A DNA stretch of 64,000 bases, from the NCBI RefSeq assembly GCF_038148855.1, contig NZ_JBBVGR010000009.1, positions 124,001-188,000 of the forward strand, read 5' to 3'. The notes beneath the pieces were generated by a model. It was given only the letters and a program-made list of their open reading frames with translations, ran no database searches and had not been told where the DNA came from. The DNA comes from Phycobacter sedimenti. Its GTDB lineage: Bacteria > Pseudomonadota > Alphaproteobacteria > Rhodobacterales > Rhodobacteraceae. Of the stretch, positions 16,607 through 24,108 are shown piece by piece (the stretch's first letter is position 1; each line of letters opens with the position of its first letter). The translations under genes and the position numbers were made by a program.

Positions 16607-17227
16607 ATGCAAGTTATCCTTCTTGAACGTGTGGCCAAGCTAGGCCAGATGGGCGACGTCGTTGACGTCAAGCCCGGCTATGCACGCAACTTCCTCCTGC
16701 CCCAGGGCAAGGCGAAGACCGCTTCCGAAGCCAATATCGCGGCTTTCGAATCCCAGAAAGCGCAGCTTGAAGCGCGCAACCTGGAGACCAAGAAAGAAGC
16801 CGAGGCTCTGGGCGAAAAGCTGGGCGGCCAGCAGTTCGTCGTGATTCGCTCCGCCTCCGATGGCGGCAACCTCTACGGCTCCGTCACCCCGCGTGATGCA
16901 GCTGAAGTTGCCACCGAGGAAGGTTTCTCCGTGGACCGCAAGCAGGTCATCATCCGCGAGCCGATCAAGTCCCTTGGTCTGCACGAGGCCGAAGTGCACC
17001 TGCACCCGGAAGTGATGGTCACCATCAGCCTGAACGTGGCCCGCTCGGCCGAAGAAGCCGAGCTGCAGGCCTCTGGCAAGTCCATCCAGGAACTGGCCGC
17101 CGAAGAGGAAGCCGCTGCGGAATTCGAAATCTCCGAGCTGTTTGACGACATCGGCTCTGCCGCGTCCGACGACGACGAAGGCGACGCCTCTCCGGCAGCC
17201 GCAGGCGAAGAAGAAACCAACGCCTGA
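16607..17227 (+). CDS. rplI: 50S ribosomal protein L9, C-terminally extended
   Basis: L9 binds 23S rRNA near the L1 stalk. The N-terminal domain (MQVILLERVAKLGQMGDVVDVKPGYARNFLLP region) and the long linker helix are normal, and the C domain ends near residue 150. The protein is 206 residues, against about 150 in E. coli; the last 55 or so are Glu/Ala/Asp-rich with 'AAEEEAAAEFE' and 'ASDDDEGDAS'. Such acidic tails occur in Rhodobacteraceae L9; their function is unknown. Confidence 0.96.
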   Translation: MQVILLERVAKLGQMGDVVDVKPGYARNFLLPQGKAKTASEANIAAFESQKAQLEARNLETKKEAEALGEKLGGQQFVVIRSASDGGNLYGSVTPRDAAEVATEEGFSVDRKQVIIREPIKSLGLHEAEVHLHPEVMVTISLNVARSAEEAELQASGKSIQELAAEEEAAAEFEISELFDDIGSAASDDDEGDASPAAAGEEETNA

Positions 17228-17253
17228 TCCCATCGGATCCGCAAGACAAACAG

Positions 17254-17286
17254 AAAGGCCGCGCCCATATGGGACGCGGCCTTTTT
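17254..17286 (+). terminator. Terminator of the rpsF-rpsR-rplI operon
   Basis: A 10-bp stem, AAAGGCCGCG (17254-17263) and CGCGGCCTTT (17275-17284), with an 11-nt loop is followed by TTCTTCTT. It also lies just past the stop of the convergent gene at 17303. Confidence 0.85.
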
Positions 17287-17302
17287 CTTCTTGTGGCCTA
17301 CC

Positions 17303-17881
17303 CTACGACGACGATGGCAGACAGTATTCACTGCGCAACCGCATCAGGCCACGGGCAAAGTCGCGACCTTGCTGTGGACCGGTGACATTTTCCATCAGCA
17401 CCAAGAAATCCTCGTTTTCGATAAAGAAATACTCGATGGGACCCTCTCTGTCCGAACGCCTGACGGGGGTCTTTGGCTCTCTATAGGCAGGCATTTCGTG
17501 GGGCACCTTGTATGGCGGGATAGCCTCGAAAATCACCAAGGCCATATTGGGGTTTATGGAGTTGGCCTTGACAAACATACTCAACTCGCCCTCTCGCGAC
17601 CGGCTTATCTGCACCAGCCCGATGTCGAATTCGAAAAGGGTATGCAATACCCAGCCAAAGTCCTGGTAGGGCTCATGGGCAAAGGTGGTGACCATACAGC
17701 CATCGATCTCGACCCCCGTGCGGCGCCGGTCGGATGCCGAGGTCCCGGCGGCAATGATGCGGGCCACAAGCTCTTCACGGGAAAGGTCAGCCGTTTCGAT
17801 ATCCACCTCGGATGAAGCAACAGGCTGTGACAAAGCCAAACAGAAGAGACCAAAACCGGATAGCTGTCTAAGACGCCGCAT
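17303..17881 (-). CDS. Hypothetical secreted protein
   Basis: A 192-residue protein with a likely signal peptide (about residues 1-23, cleavage near 'QPVASS'). The mature part carries one Cys in 'VEIDGCMVTTFAHEPY', Phe-rich stretches ('FGWVLHTLFEFDIGLVQ') and 'GPIEYFFIENEDFLVLMENV'. I do not recognise the family. It is convergent with rplI and stands alone. GC is somewhat lower than in its neighbours. Confidence 0.7.
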   Translation of the reverse strand: MRRLRQLSGFGLFCLALSQPVASSEVDIETADLSREELVARIIAAGTSASDRRRTGVEIDGCMVTTFAHEPYQDFGWVLHTLFEFDIGLVQISRSREGELSMFVKANSINPNMALVIFEAIPPYKVPHEMPAYREPKTPVRRSDREGPIEYFFIENEDFLVLMENVTGPQQGRDFARGLMRLRSEYCLPSSS

Positions 17882-18067
17882 CGAAAATCCTTAAAAAATG
17901 ACCATGACAATCATAGCCTTGTGCCTTGCAAGATCAATGTGCCATGCGCGCTTGGCTAGGCACGATCTTGCCGTGCCGCATTTCCCACACTCTTCCCACT
18001 GGAATGCTGGCCCCGCCGATCATAGCATCAGAGCAACGGACGCGCGTTTTGACAAAGGAAGCTGACA

Positions 18068-18430
18068 ATGATGGTTCGATCTCTCGCCATAGCAGGCCTC
18101 TGCGCCGCCACCCTCGCAGGCTGCGATACGCCGCCAGTTGATGCACCTCTTTCTCTGGCAGGAACCCCTGGCCCGACCTATCAGGCGGATCTGGCGCAAT
18201 GCCAGGCCGAAGCGCAGCAGATTGGTCAGGGTCACATCGGCAAGAGTGCAGCTCTGGGCGGTGCTGGCGGTGCGCTCGTAGGGGCAACGGAAAACAGCGA
18301 CAAGGCGCTGGTCGGGGCGATTGCGGGCGCGATGGCCGGGGCTGCGGTCGGCGACATTCAGGTCAAACAGGCGCAGCGCAATTACGTGGTGCGCTGCATG
18401 CAGAACCGCGGCCATCCCGTGACCGGCTAG
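18068..18430 (+). CDS. Small lipoprotein with glycine-zipper segment
   Basis: A 120-residue lipoprotein. The lipobox is LAGC at about residues 16-19, so the Cys would be acylated. The segment 'GKSAALGGAGGALVG...ALVGAIAGAMAGAAVGD' (about 58-95) is a glycine-zipper-like hydrophobic hairpin, as in outer-membrane Gly-zipper lipoproteins. Two further Cys could form a disulfide. An AAGGAAG Shine-Dalgarno precedes the double ATG at 18068. Function is unknown beyond an envelope role. Confidence 0.8.
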   Translation: MMVRSLAIAGLCAATLAGCDTPPVDAPLSLAGTPGPTYQADLAQCQAEAQQIGQGHIGKSAALGGAGGALVGATENSDKALVGAIAGAMAGAAVGDIQVKQAQRNYVVRCMQNRGHPVTG

Positions 18431-18831
18431 AGCGCCACGCATCCAGCCTATTGGTGCTGGGAACGTCGATACCGGGATGGATGAGGACACCCCAACAGCA
18501 GGTGGGGCCGCGATATGTGGGAAACAGGCGCGGCCCCTTACTGCTCTGGCTGGAGGCCGAACCGCAGGCGAAAGCGGCGCAGCCCCTCTGAGGGTCTTGT
18601 GCCTCAATATGTGGTGATTTTCGCATTTTGCTCGAAAGTGAACAAATCCTTAGAAAATCGAATTGTAGGGACTTTTGTCCAATTCACGGTCTGTGCCTGC
18701 CGAATAGGAAATGTTCCGCCGACGACAGGAGAGCTTTTGCCGATGCACCCGTCGGAAACAGGACCCGATTGTGAGCCTTCAGCTCTGCTTCTACTTTCTG
18801 CGCGAACCCCATTTTGCAAGAGAGCCTTCGG
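18431..18831. other. Spacer between two lipoprotein genes, with hairpin
   Basis: No gene is supported. A 9-bp inverted repeat GGGGCCGCG (18504-18512) and CGCGGCCCC (18529-18537) with a 16-nt loop may act as a weak terminator for the upstream lipoprotein; it has no T tract. The second half (18600-18830) is AT-richer and probably carries the promoter of the next gene. Confidence 0.5.
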
Positions 18832-19296
18832 ATGCTTCGACGTCACGTATCAATCCTACTTTCCTGTGCCTTGCTCGCGACCGGCTGTAGCCAACCAACT
18901 GAAGCCACAACCCGTTATTCGCCGCCGCTTTATCCGAACGAAACGCCGGACCTGCGGCAAAAAATCAACTACTGGGCGGATCACTACGAGGTGCCACGGA
19001 CATTGGTGCACAGATTGGCGGTACGCGAGAGCACCCATAGGCCGGAGGCGATCAACCGACCCTATTACGGATTGCTCCAGATCCTGCCAGCGACCGCGCG
19101 GGCCATGGGATTCGGGGGCGAGCCGAGCGATCTGCTTGATGCGGACACCAATTTGGAATTCGCTGTGAAATACCTGCGGGGCGCGTGGATATTGTCAGAC
19201 GACAGTGAGGATACCGCGATCAGGCACTATGCGCGCGGCTATTACTACGAAGCCAAGCGCCGCGGCATGCTCCAGGAAACGGGCCTGCGCCCCTGA
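18832..19296 (+). CDS. Lytic transglycosylase (SLT domain) lipoprotein
   Basis: A 154-residue lipoprotein (lipobox LATGC near residue 18) with a compact SLT lysozyme-like domain. The catalytic Glu is in 'RLAVRESTHRPEAI', followed by 'YYGLLQILPATARAMGF', 'DLLDADTNLEFAVKYLRGA' and 'AIRHYARGYYYEAKR', the usual SLT order. It should cleave peptidoglycan from the periplasmic face. The ATG at 18832 is chosen over a TTG at 18814. It is about the minimum size for this family. Confidence 0.85.
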   Translation: MLRRHVSILLSCALLATGCSQPTEATTRYSPPLYPNETPDLRQKINYWADHYEVPRTLVHRLAVRESTHRPEAINRPYYGLLQILPATARAMGFGGEPSDLLDADTNLEFAVKYLRGAWILSDDSEDTAIRHYARGYYYEAKRRGMLQETGLRP

Positions 19297-19334
19297 TGCA
19301 TCCATAATCAGAGTCCTTGATCAGACCAGAACAG

Positions 19335-19362
19335 AAAAAGGCCGCTCATTCGAGCGGCCTTT
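19335..19362. terminator. Bidirectional terminator between the SLT lipoprotein and tig
   Basis: A 10-bp stem, AAAGGCCGCT (19337-19346) and AGCGGCCTTT (19353-19362), with a 6-nt loop is flanked by A and T tracts. It can serve the plus-strand lipoprotein and the minus-strand tig gene. Confidence 0.85.
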
Positions 19363-19385
19363 GCATTTTTCAGGCGAGGGACGAT

Positions 19386-20717
19386 TTATTCGTCGTCCAG
19401 CGCCTCAACGGCTTTCTGCAGGTCCTCTTTGGAGACCTCTTTTTCCGTCACGCTTGCCTGTGCAAAGACGTGATCGATCACCTTGTCTTCGAAGATCGGC
19501 GCGCGCAGCTGCTGCTGCATCTGAGCGTTCTGCTGGATGAACTCGAAGAACTGGCGTTCCTGGCCCGGATACTGGCGGGCCTGCGCCATGATGGCCTGGG
19601 TCATTTCGGCGTCGGACACCTGAACCTCTGCCTTCTCGCCAAGGTTGGCAAGAAGCAGACCAAGGCGCACGCGGCGCTCGGCCAGTTTGGTGTGCTCCTC
19701 GGTGGTTTCGATTTCACCGTGGTTGTGATCGTGCACTTCGGGGTTATCCTCGTGCCACAGCTGGTGCGCGATGTCCTTGGCTTCGGCTTCGACCAGCGAC
19801 GGCGGCAGATCAAAAGAGACCAGTTCGTCCAGCTTGTCGAGGGTGGCGCGCTTCATCACGGCGCGGGCTGCCCCGGCGTATTCGGCTTCGAGACGCTCAC
19901 GGATCTGGCCTTTGAGGGCTTCCAGATCTTCGGCACCAAATTTCTTGGCCAGTTCGTCGTCGATCTCGGCCGCTTTGGGGGCTTTCACCTCTTTCACGGT
20001 GCAGGAGAACACGGCTTCCTTACCGGCCAGGTTTTCAGCCTGGTAGTCTTCGGGGAAGGTGACGGTCACGTCTTTTTCTTCACCGGCCTTCACGCCAACC
20101 AGCTGATCTTCGAAACCGGGGATGAAGGAGTTGGAGCCCAGAACCAGCGGGTAATCTTCGGCCGAGCCGCCGTCAAAGGCTTCGCCATCAACCTTGCCCA
20201 CGAAGTCGATCACGACCTGGTCGCCATCTTCGGAGGCTGCGCCTTCGTCACGCGCCTCAAAGTCCTTGGCGGTTTCGGCCAGGTTGTTCAGCGCCTCGTC
20301 AACGGCTTCGTCTTCGGCTTTGACGACCAGTTTTTCAACTGCGATGACGGACAGATCCACTTCGGGGATCTCGGGCAGCGCCTCGTAGGACATCTCGACG
20401 TTGACGTCGTCGCCCTCTTTCCAGTCTTCGTTGGTCATCTTGACTTCGGGCTGCAGGGCCGGACGGTCGCCGCTGTCTTCGAAGTGCTTGTTCATCGCGC
20501 CGTCGATGGTTTCCTGCATGACTTCGCCCAGCAGACGCTGGCCAAACTGCTTGCGCAGCAGCGCCATCGGGACCTTGCCCTTGCGGAAACCCTTCATTTC
20601 GATTTCCGGCCGTGCCTCGACCAGCTTTTCCTGGACCTTCTCGTCCAGCTCGGCAGCTGTGACAGTGATGGCGTAGCCGCGTTTCAGACCTTCGTTCAGC
20701 GTCTCGGTGACCTGCAT
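19386..20717 (-). CDS. tig: Trigger factor
   Basis: A 443-residue ribosome-associated chaperone and prolyl isomerase. The ribosome-binding motif GFRKGKVP is at about residues 43-50, the FKBP-type PPIase domain runs from about 150 to 240 ('GDQVVIDFVGKVDGEAFDGG'), and the helical C-terminal arms follow. The ATG at 20717 gives the canonical MQVTETLNEGLKR start; another ATG lies 12 nt upstream. A His-rich stretch (HDHNHGE) lies in the C-terminal part. It is a single gene with its own promoter and terminator. Confidence 0.96.
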   Translation of the reverse strand: MQVTETLNEGLKRGYAITVTAAELDEKVQEKLVEARPEIEMKGFRKGKVPMALLRKQFGQRLLGEVMQETIDGAMNKHFEDSGDRPALQPEVKMTNEDWKEGDDVNVEMSYEALPEIPEVDLSVIAVEKLVVKAEDEAVDEALNNLAETAKDFEARDEGAASEDGDQVVIDFVGKVDGEAFDGGSAEDYPLVLGSNSFIPGFEDQLVGVKAGEEKDVTVTFPEDYQAENLAGKEAVFSCTVKEVKAPKAAEIDDELAKKFGAEDLEALKGQIRERLEAEYAGAARAVMKRATLDKLDELVSFDLPPSLVEAEAKDIAHQLWHEDNPEVHDHNHGEIETTEEHTKLAERRVRLGLLLANLGEKAEVQVSDAEMTQAIMAQARQYPGQERQFFEFIQQNAQMQQQLRAPIFEDKVIDHVFAQASVTEKEVSKEDLQKAVEALDDE

Positions 20718-20777
20718 CCTATACCCCATAGAGATTCGGGGCGCGCGCGCAGGCTCCGCCCCCAGACAATTTGTGGC

Positions 20778-20806
20778 CTTCTATTTGGCCGGGGCCTTCG
20801 GTGCAA
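20778..20806 (-). promoter_or_regulatory. Candidate tig promoter
   Basis: On the minus strand TTGCAC (20801-20806) and TAGAAG (20778-20783) are separated by 17 nt, about 60 nt upstream of the tig start. Confidence 0.5.
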
Positions 20807-20881
20807 GGGGCATTGCCAGCTTCAGAGTCATATTGGGCAGGTTTTCTGCCTGTTTCCGCCCCGTCACGGAGCCTTCAAAAG

Positions 20882-20906
20882 AAAACACGCCCCATAGCGG
20901 GGCGTG
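20882..20906 (-). terminator. Terminator of the porin gene
   Basis: An 8-bp stem, CACGCCCC (20886-20893) and GGGGCGTG (20899-20906), with a 5-nt loop is followed on the minus strand by TTTTCTTTT, 30 nt after the porin stop. Confidence 0.85.
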
Positions 20907-20936
20907 CCTTGTCGTCGTGGAACCTACAGTTCAGAC

Positions 20937-22052
20937 TTAGAATTTCCAGCGCGCGCCGGCCAGGATCACGTTGCTGTCCTGATACTGGGTCGCAGAGGTG
21001 TCCGAGTAGGAATAATCGCGGTAGGCCAGATAGGCTTCGACGTTGTACTTGTCGATTTTCTGAACCGCAGCAACGCCCCAGGATTCAGCCGAGTCGCCGA
21101 CGGTGACCATGTCAGAGCCGTCATAGTAGTCGACCGAGAAGGAGGTCGAACCGGCGGCGATCAGATTGGCGCTGTACCCCAGCTTTGCATAGGCGTAGCT
21201 GCCCGCAATATCCCGCTCGCCCGCGGCAACGGACAGCGACAGGCCGGTGGGTTTATGCGCAACCGAGAACGAGCCGACGACATCGCGTTTGTCGGCCTTG
21301 CCGGTCTCTTCGGTCCAGGCCGCGCCCAGAGCTGCGTCCACGGCCAGATCGCCGAACTCGCTGCCATAGCGCACCGCGATGTCATAGGTTTCGCGGTCAT
21401 TGTTGGTTTTCAGAATATCGGTCCCGTAGGAGGCCGAGAAGGTGAAACCGCCAAAGTCGGCCGAATCGTAGCGCACACGACCCAGGCGACCGCCGTCATA
21501 GTCGGTGAAGGCATCGCCGACCGATACGCCGCTCAAAGCGCCGCCCGCGGTGCGGAAGGCATAACCGCCCGCCGGATCTGCAACAGCAACACCCGCCGCG
21601 ACTCCGGTCCCCGAAGCGTCGCTGCCCGCGATACCGTCCGACGCCATGGAGCCCTGACCGGCCGAGAACTTGCCGTAGCGTGCGGTGTCGAACTGGAAAT
21701 CCACATGGCGAATGTTGGTGCGGGTCCAGCTCAGGCTGTCGCCGGTGGTTGTCTGGCTTACGCCATCAGATGCGCGCAGACCAAAGGCTGTTTCAAACCG
21801 GAAGGTCAGCGTGTTTTCCCCGTAGGCCTGCTTCAGCCAGAACCCGATGCGCGAGTTGGACCCGGTGTTATCAACCAGACGGTCATAGGTCTCGGTGCCA
21901 TCATCGTAGTACTGGAAGGCCGGGTTGAACTGACCATACCAGCTGAACGAACCGCCAGTGCTGTTTTCATAGGTCGGGCCCGCAAATGCAGGCGCCGCGA
22001 GCGTGGCTGCAACAGAGGCCGCAAGCGCTCGGGAAGCGAATTTTTGTGTCAT
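20937..22052 (-). CDS. Outer-membrane porin
   Basis: A 371-residue general porin of the Rhodobacter type. It has a signal peptide (about residues 1-24, ending APAFAG), Gly/Ser/Tyr-rich beta strands throughout, and the C-terminal 'ILAGARWKF' ending in Phe that marks outer-membrane barrels for Bam insertion. The ATG at 22052 has AGGAG 8 nt upstream; the longer open frame to 22211 is non-coding. It should allow diffusion of small hydrophilic solutes. It is a single gene with a strong terminator. Confidence 0.9.
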   Translation of the reverse strand: MTQKFASRALAASVAATLAAPAFAGPTYENSTGGSFSWYGQFNPAFQYYDDGTETYDRLVDNTGSNSRIGFWLKQAYGENTLTFRFETAFGLRASDGVSQTTTGDSLSWTRTNIRHVDFQFDTARYGKFSAGQGSMASDGIAGSDASGTGVAAGVAVADPAGGYAFRTAGGALSGVSVGDAFTDYDGGRLGRVRYDSADFGGFTFSASYGTDILKTNNDRETYDIAVRYGSEFGDLAVDAALGAAWTEETGKADKRDVVGSFSVAHKPTGLSLSVAAGERDIAGSYAYAKLGYSANLIAAGSTSFSVDYYDGSDMVTVGDSAESWGVAAVQKIDKYNVEAYLAYRDYSYSDTSATQYQDSNVILAGARWKF

Positions 22053-22464
22053 TAAGGTGTCTCCTGACGTTTTCATACGGCACGGCAGCCCCGTCTTTCG
22101 CGACTGCACCAGCCCTGAACATAGGTCTGGCGCAATCGCCGCAGCACTCTTGAAATCCTGTTCGCGCTGACAGTCCGGGACCGCCTCGAAAACTGGGCAG
22201 ATTCTTGCCAATCCCCACCAGTTCCAGACACTCTGACGCCTTTTGAGGTCTCGTTATATAAAGCAGATCACATAGCGCATGCGCTTGGGGCAAAGCAGGA
22301 TTGCGCTGCACGCATCCCTCTTCACGGCCCGTAACATGTGCGTCAGTGCACACGAAATCTTTACTGGCGGCTGCGCCGCCTGATGCCAAAATTATCGTGA
22401 TCACCGATGCATCCCAATGCCAGAATCCGGCCAAAAGGGCGGTTCTCGGTGAGGGATGCCGCCG
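22053..22464. other. Porin upstream region
   Basis: The 412 nt hold no gene. An AT-rich stretch around 22254-22266 may belong to the porin promoter, and a short hairpin (GGCGGC/GCCGCC, 22366-22380) lies nearer the end of the gene at 22465. The long leader would be compatible with small-RNA control, which cannot be judged from sequence alone. Confidence 0.45.
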
Positions 22465-23046
22465 TCAGACCCGCTGGGCCTGAGACAGGACGAGCAACTT
22501 TGATCCCTGGGTCGCCTGTGTCCTGACTTTCGCAAAATGCGCGCCTCGCAGCACAATCCGCTCTAGCTTTGAGATGAACCTCTCCTGAGCTTGCGTCGCT
22601 CCACCAAAGGCTCTGGACAGGCTCAGCTGATCCCGGCTGACCTGTAGCAAATCCAGCTTTCCGGTCGGGTCAAACCCGGACACGCTGTAGCCCTCCCCCG
22701 AAAACCGCTCTTGCGCTTTGGTCAGGGAGGCCTCGCCCCGTTTCATGAGCACCCGAAGAAATTCAATGTCGTCAAAGAAGGCCGCGGCCAGGTCCGACGC
22801 CAACTGATCGATTTCGCGCGGAGAGATCGCCGCAAGATCGTATTTGGCAAAGACCGCTTCGACAGGATTCAGGCCACCGGCGTGATCGCCCAGGAACGGC
22901 AAGCTGATGTTATCTTCGAAGATGGACTGCACGCGCTTTGCACGAGCTTTTGCAAAATCCGAAAGAGAAGAGCCGATCTGCGCAACGTTCATTGGGAAAA
23001 CTTTCTGTTTCTTGTCGGTTCCACTTTCGGCAGATTCGGTAAACAT
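22465..23046 (-). CDS. Hypothetical protein downstream of cbbR
   Basis: A 193-residue mostly helical, charged protein that I do not recognise. GGAGGA sits 8 nt upstream of the ATG at 23046, and the gene starts 31 nt after the cbbR1 stop in the same direction, so co-transcription with cbbR1 is likely. There is no signal peptide or membrane segment. It has one 'GGLNPVEAVFAKYDLAAISPREIDQL' region and a C-terminal basic helix. The position suggests, but does not prove, a link to CO2 fixation. Confidence 0.7.
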   Translation of the reverse strand: MFTESAESGTDKKQKVFPMNVAQIGSSLSDFAKARAKRVQSIFEDNISLPFLGDHAGGLNPVEAVFAKYDLAAISPREIDQLASDLAAAFFDDIEFLRVLMKRGEASLTKAQERFSGEGYSVSGFDPTGKLDLLQVSRDQLSLSRAFGGATQAQERFISKLERIVLRGAHFAKVRTQATQGSKLLVLSQAQRV

Positions 23047-23077
23047 AGGTTAAAGTCCTCCTGCATGGCCCCATCTT

Positions 23078-23986
23078 TTATGCAGAAATTTCGCCTTCGC
23101 CTTGGATTGGCGCCCGCAATTGCTGCAGGAAGGCCTCGGCGGCCAAGGTCAACTGCCTGGCCTTGGGCCAGACCGCATGCCAGTGCCGGACGATCGGAAA
23201 AGGCACGACGTCCAGTTCGGTCAGGTATCCGTGCCGCAGCTCCAGCGCGACCGTCGACCGGCTGAGAACCGAAAGGCCCAGCCCGGCAATGACCCCCTGT
23301 TTGACCGCTTCATTCGCGCCCAGTTCCAGCCGTACGCGCGGCGCGGCCCCGGCCTCCTCAAAGCAGCGCTCCGCCGCCAGCCGTGTTCCCGACCCGCTTT
23401 CCCGTGTCAGAAAGGGGTATTCAGCCAGATCTTTCATAGTCAGCCCTGTTTGAGCGGCCAGCGGATGATCCGGCGGCGCAATCGCAACCAGCGGGTTTTC
23501 CGCAAACCGCTCGATCTCGGCCTCCAATTCATGCGGTGGCGTGCCAAGCACATAAAGATCGTCGGCATTCTGGTCGAACCGCGACAGGATCTCTTCGCGG
23601 TTGCACACCGTCAGGGCCACGTCGATTCCCGGATAGCTTTTGCTGTAGGCTCCGATCCGCGCGGGAATATCGTATTTCGCCGTGGAAACCACCGCCAGGC
23701 GAAGGCGTCCACGCGCAAGACCGCGCAGTTCCGTAAGGCGCATATCAAGATCTTCTGCCTCGCCCAGAATGCGCTGCGCAGACAGCAGTACCGTCTCACC
23801 GGCTTCGGTCAGAAACAGGGTTTTCCCCTTCCTCTCGATCAGCTTGTGGCCGGTCTGATCCTCAAGCTGGCGTACCTGGGCAAAGACGGCAGGTTGGGTC
23901 AGATGCAGCATTTCGGCCGCGCGCGTGTAGGAGAGATGCTGTGCAACCTCCTGAAAGATCTGCAATTGGCGAAGGGAATACCTCAT
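23078..23986 (-). CDS. cbbR: LysR-type regulator CbbR (first copy)
   Basis: A 302-residue LysR-family regulator. The N-terminal winged helix-turn-helix covers about residues 1-60 ('YTRAAEMLHLTQPAVFAQVRQLEDQ'), and a periplasmic-binding-like sensor domain covers about 90-295. CbbR proteins activate cbb operons in response to metabolites such as RuBP. Its start is 122 nt from cbbL on the opposite strand, the classical CbbR arrangement, with a T-N11-A motif between. It shares the 'STAKYDIPARI' region with the second CbbR at 29120 ('STAKYFVPRLV') but is otherwise clearly different. Confidence 0.92.
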   Translation of the reverse strand: MRYSLRQLQIFQEVAQHLSYTRAAEMLHLTQPAVFAQVRQLEDQTGHKLIERKGKTLFLTEAGETVLLSAQRILGEAEDLDMRLTELRGLARGRLRLAVVSTAKYDIPARIGAYSKSYPGIDVALTVCNREEILSRFDQNADDLYVLGTPPHELEAEIERFAENPLVAIAPPDHPLAAQTGLTMKDLAEYPFLTRESGSGTRLAAERCFEEAGAAPRVRLELGANEAVKQGVIAGLGLSVLSRSTVALELRHGYLTELDVVPFPIVRHWHAVWPKARQLTLAAEAFLQQLRAPIQGEGEISA

Positions 23987-24001
23987 GAATAAACAATAAT
24001 C

Positions 24002-24014
24002 TATTCTGATAATA
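24002..24014. promoter_or_regulatory. Possible CbbR operator (T-N11-A)
   Basis: TATTCTGATAATA is a LysR-type T-N11-A motif with TATT/AATA ends, in the AT-rich cbbR1-cbbL intergenic region. The surrounding 24000-24045 has several similar ATTC/GAAT-like half sites. Confidence 0.4.
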
Positions 24015-24108
24015 AAAACTATTCATTTTTGTATATTCATCAACTGTGGCTTCCTGATCCCCGATGAAGTGGCCTGCCCTGCCGGCAGCCACGAGGAGGA
24101 GACAAGCC

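Noticed and set aside
22366..22380. GGCGGC-TGC-GCCGCC hairpin as terminator of the gene at 22465
   Set aside because: The stem is only 6 bp and no T tract follows on the minus strand.
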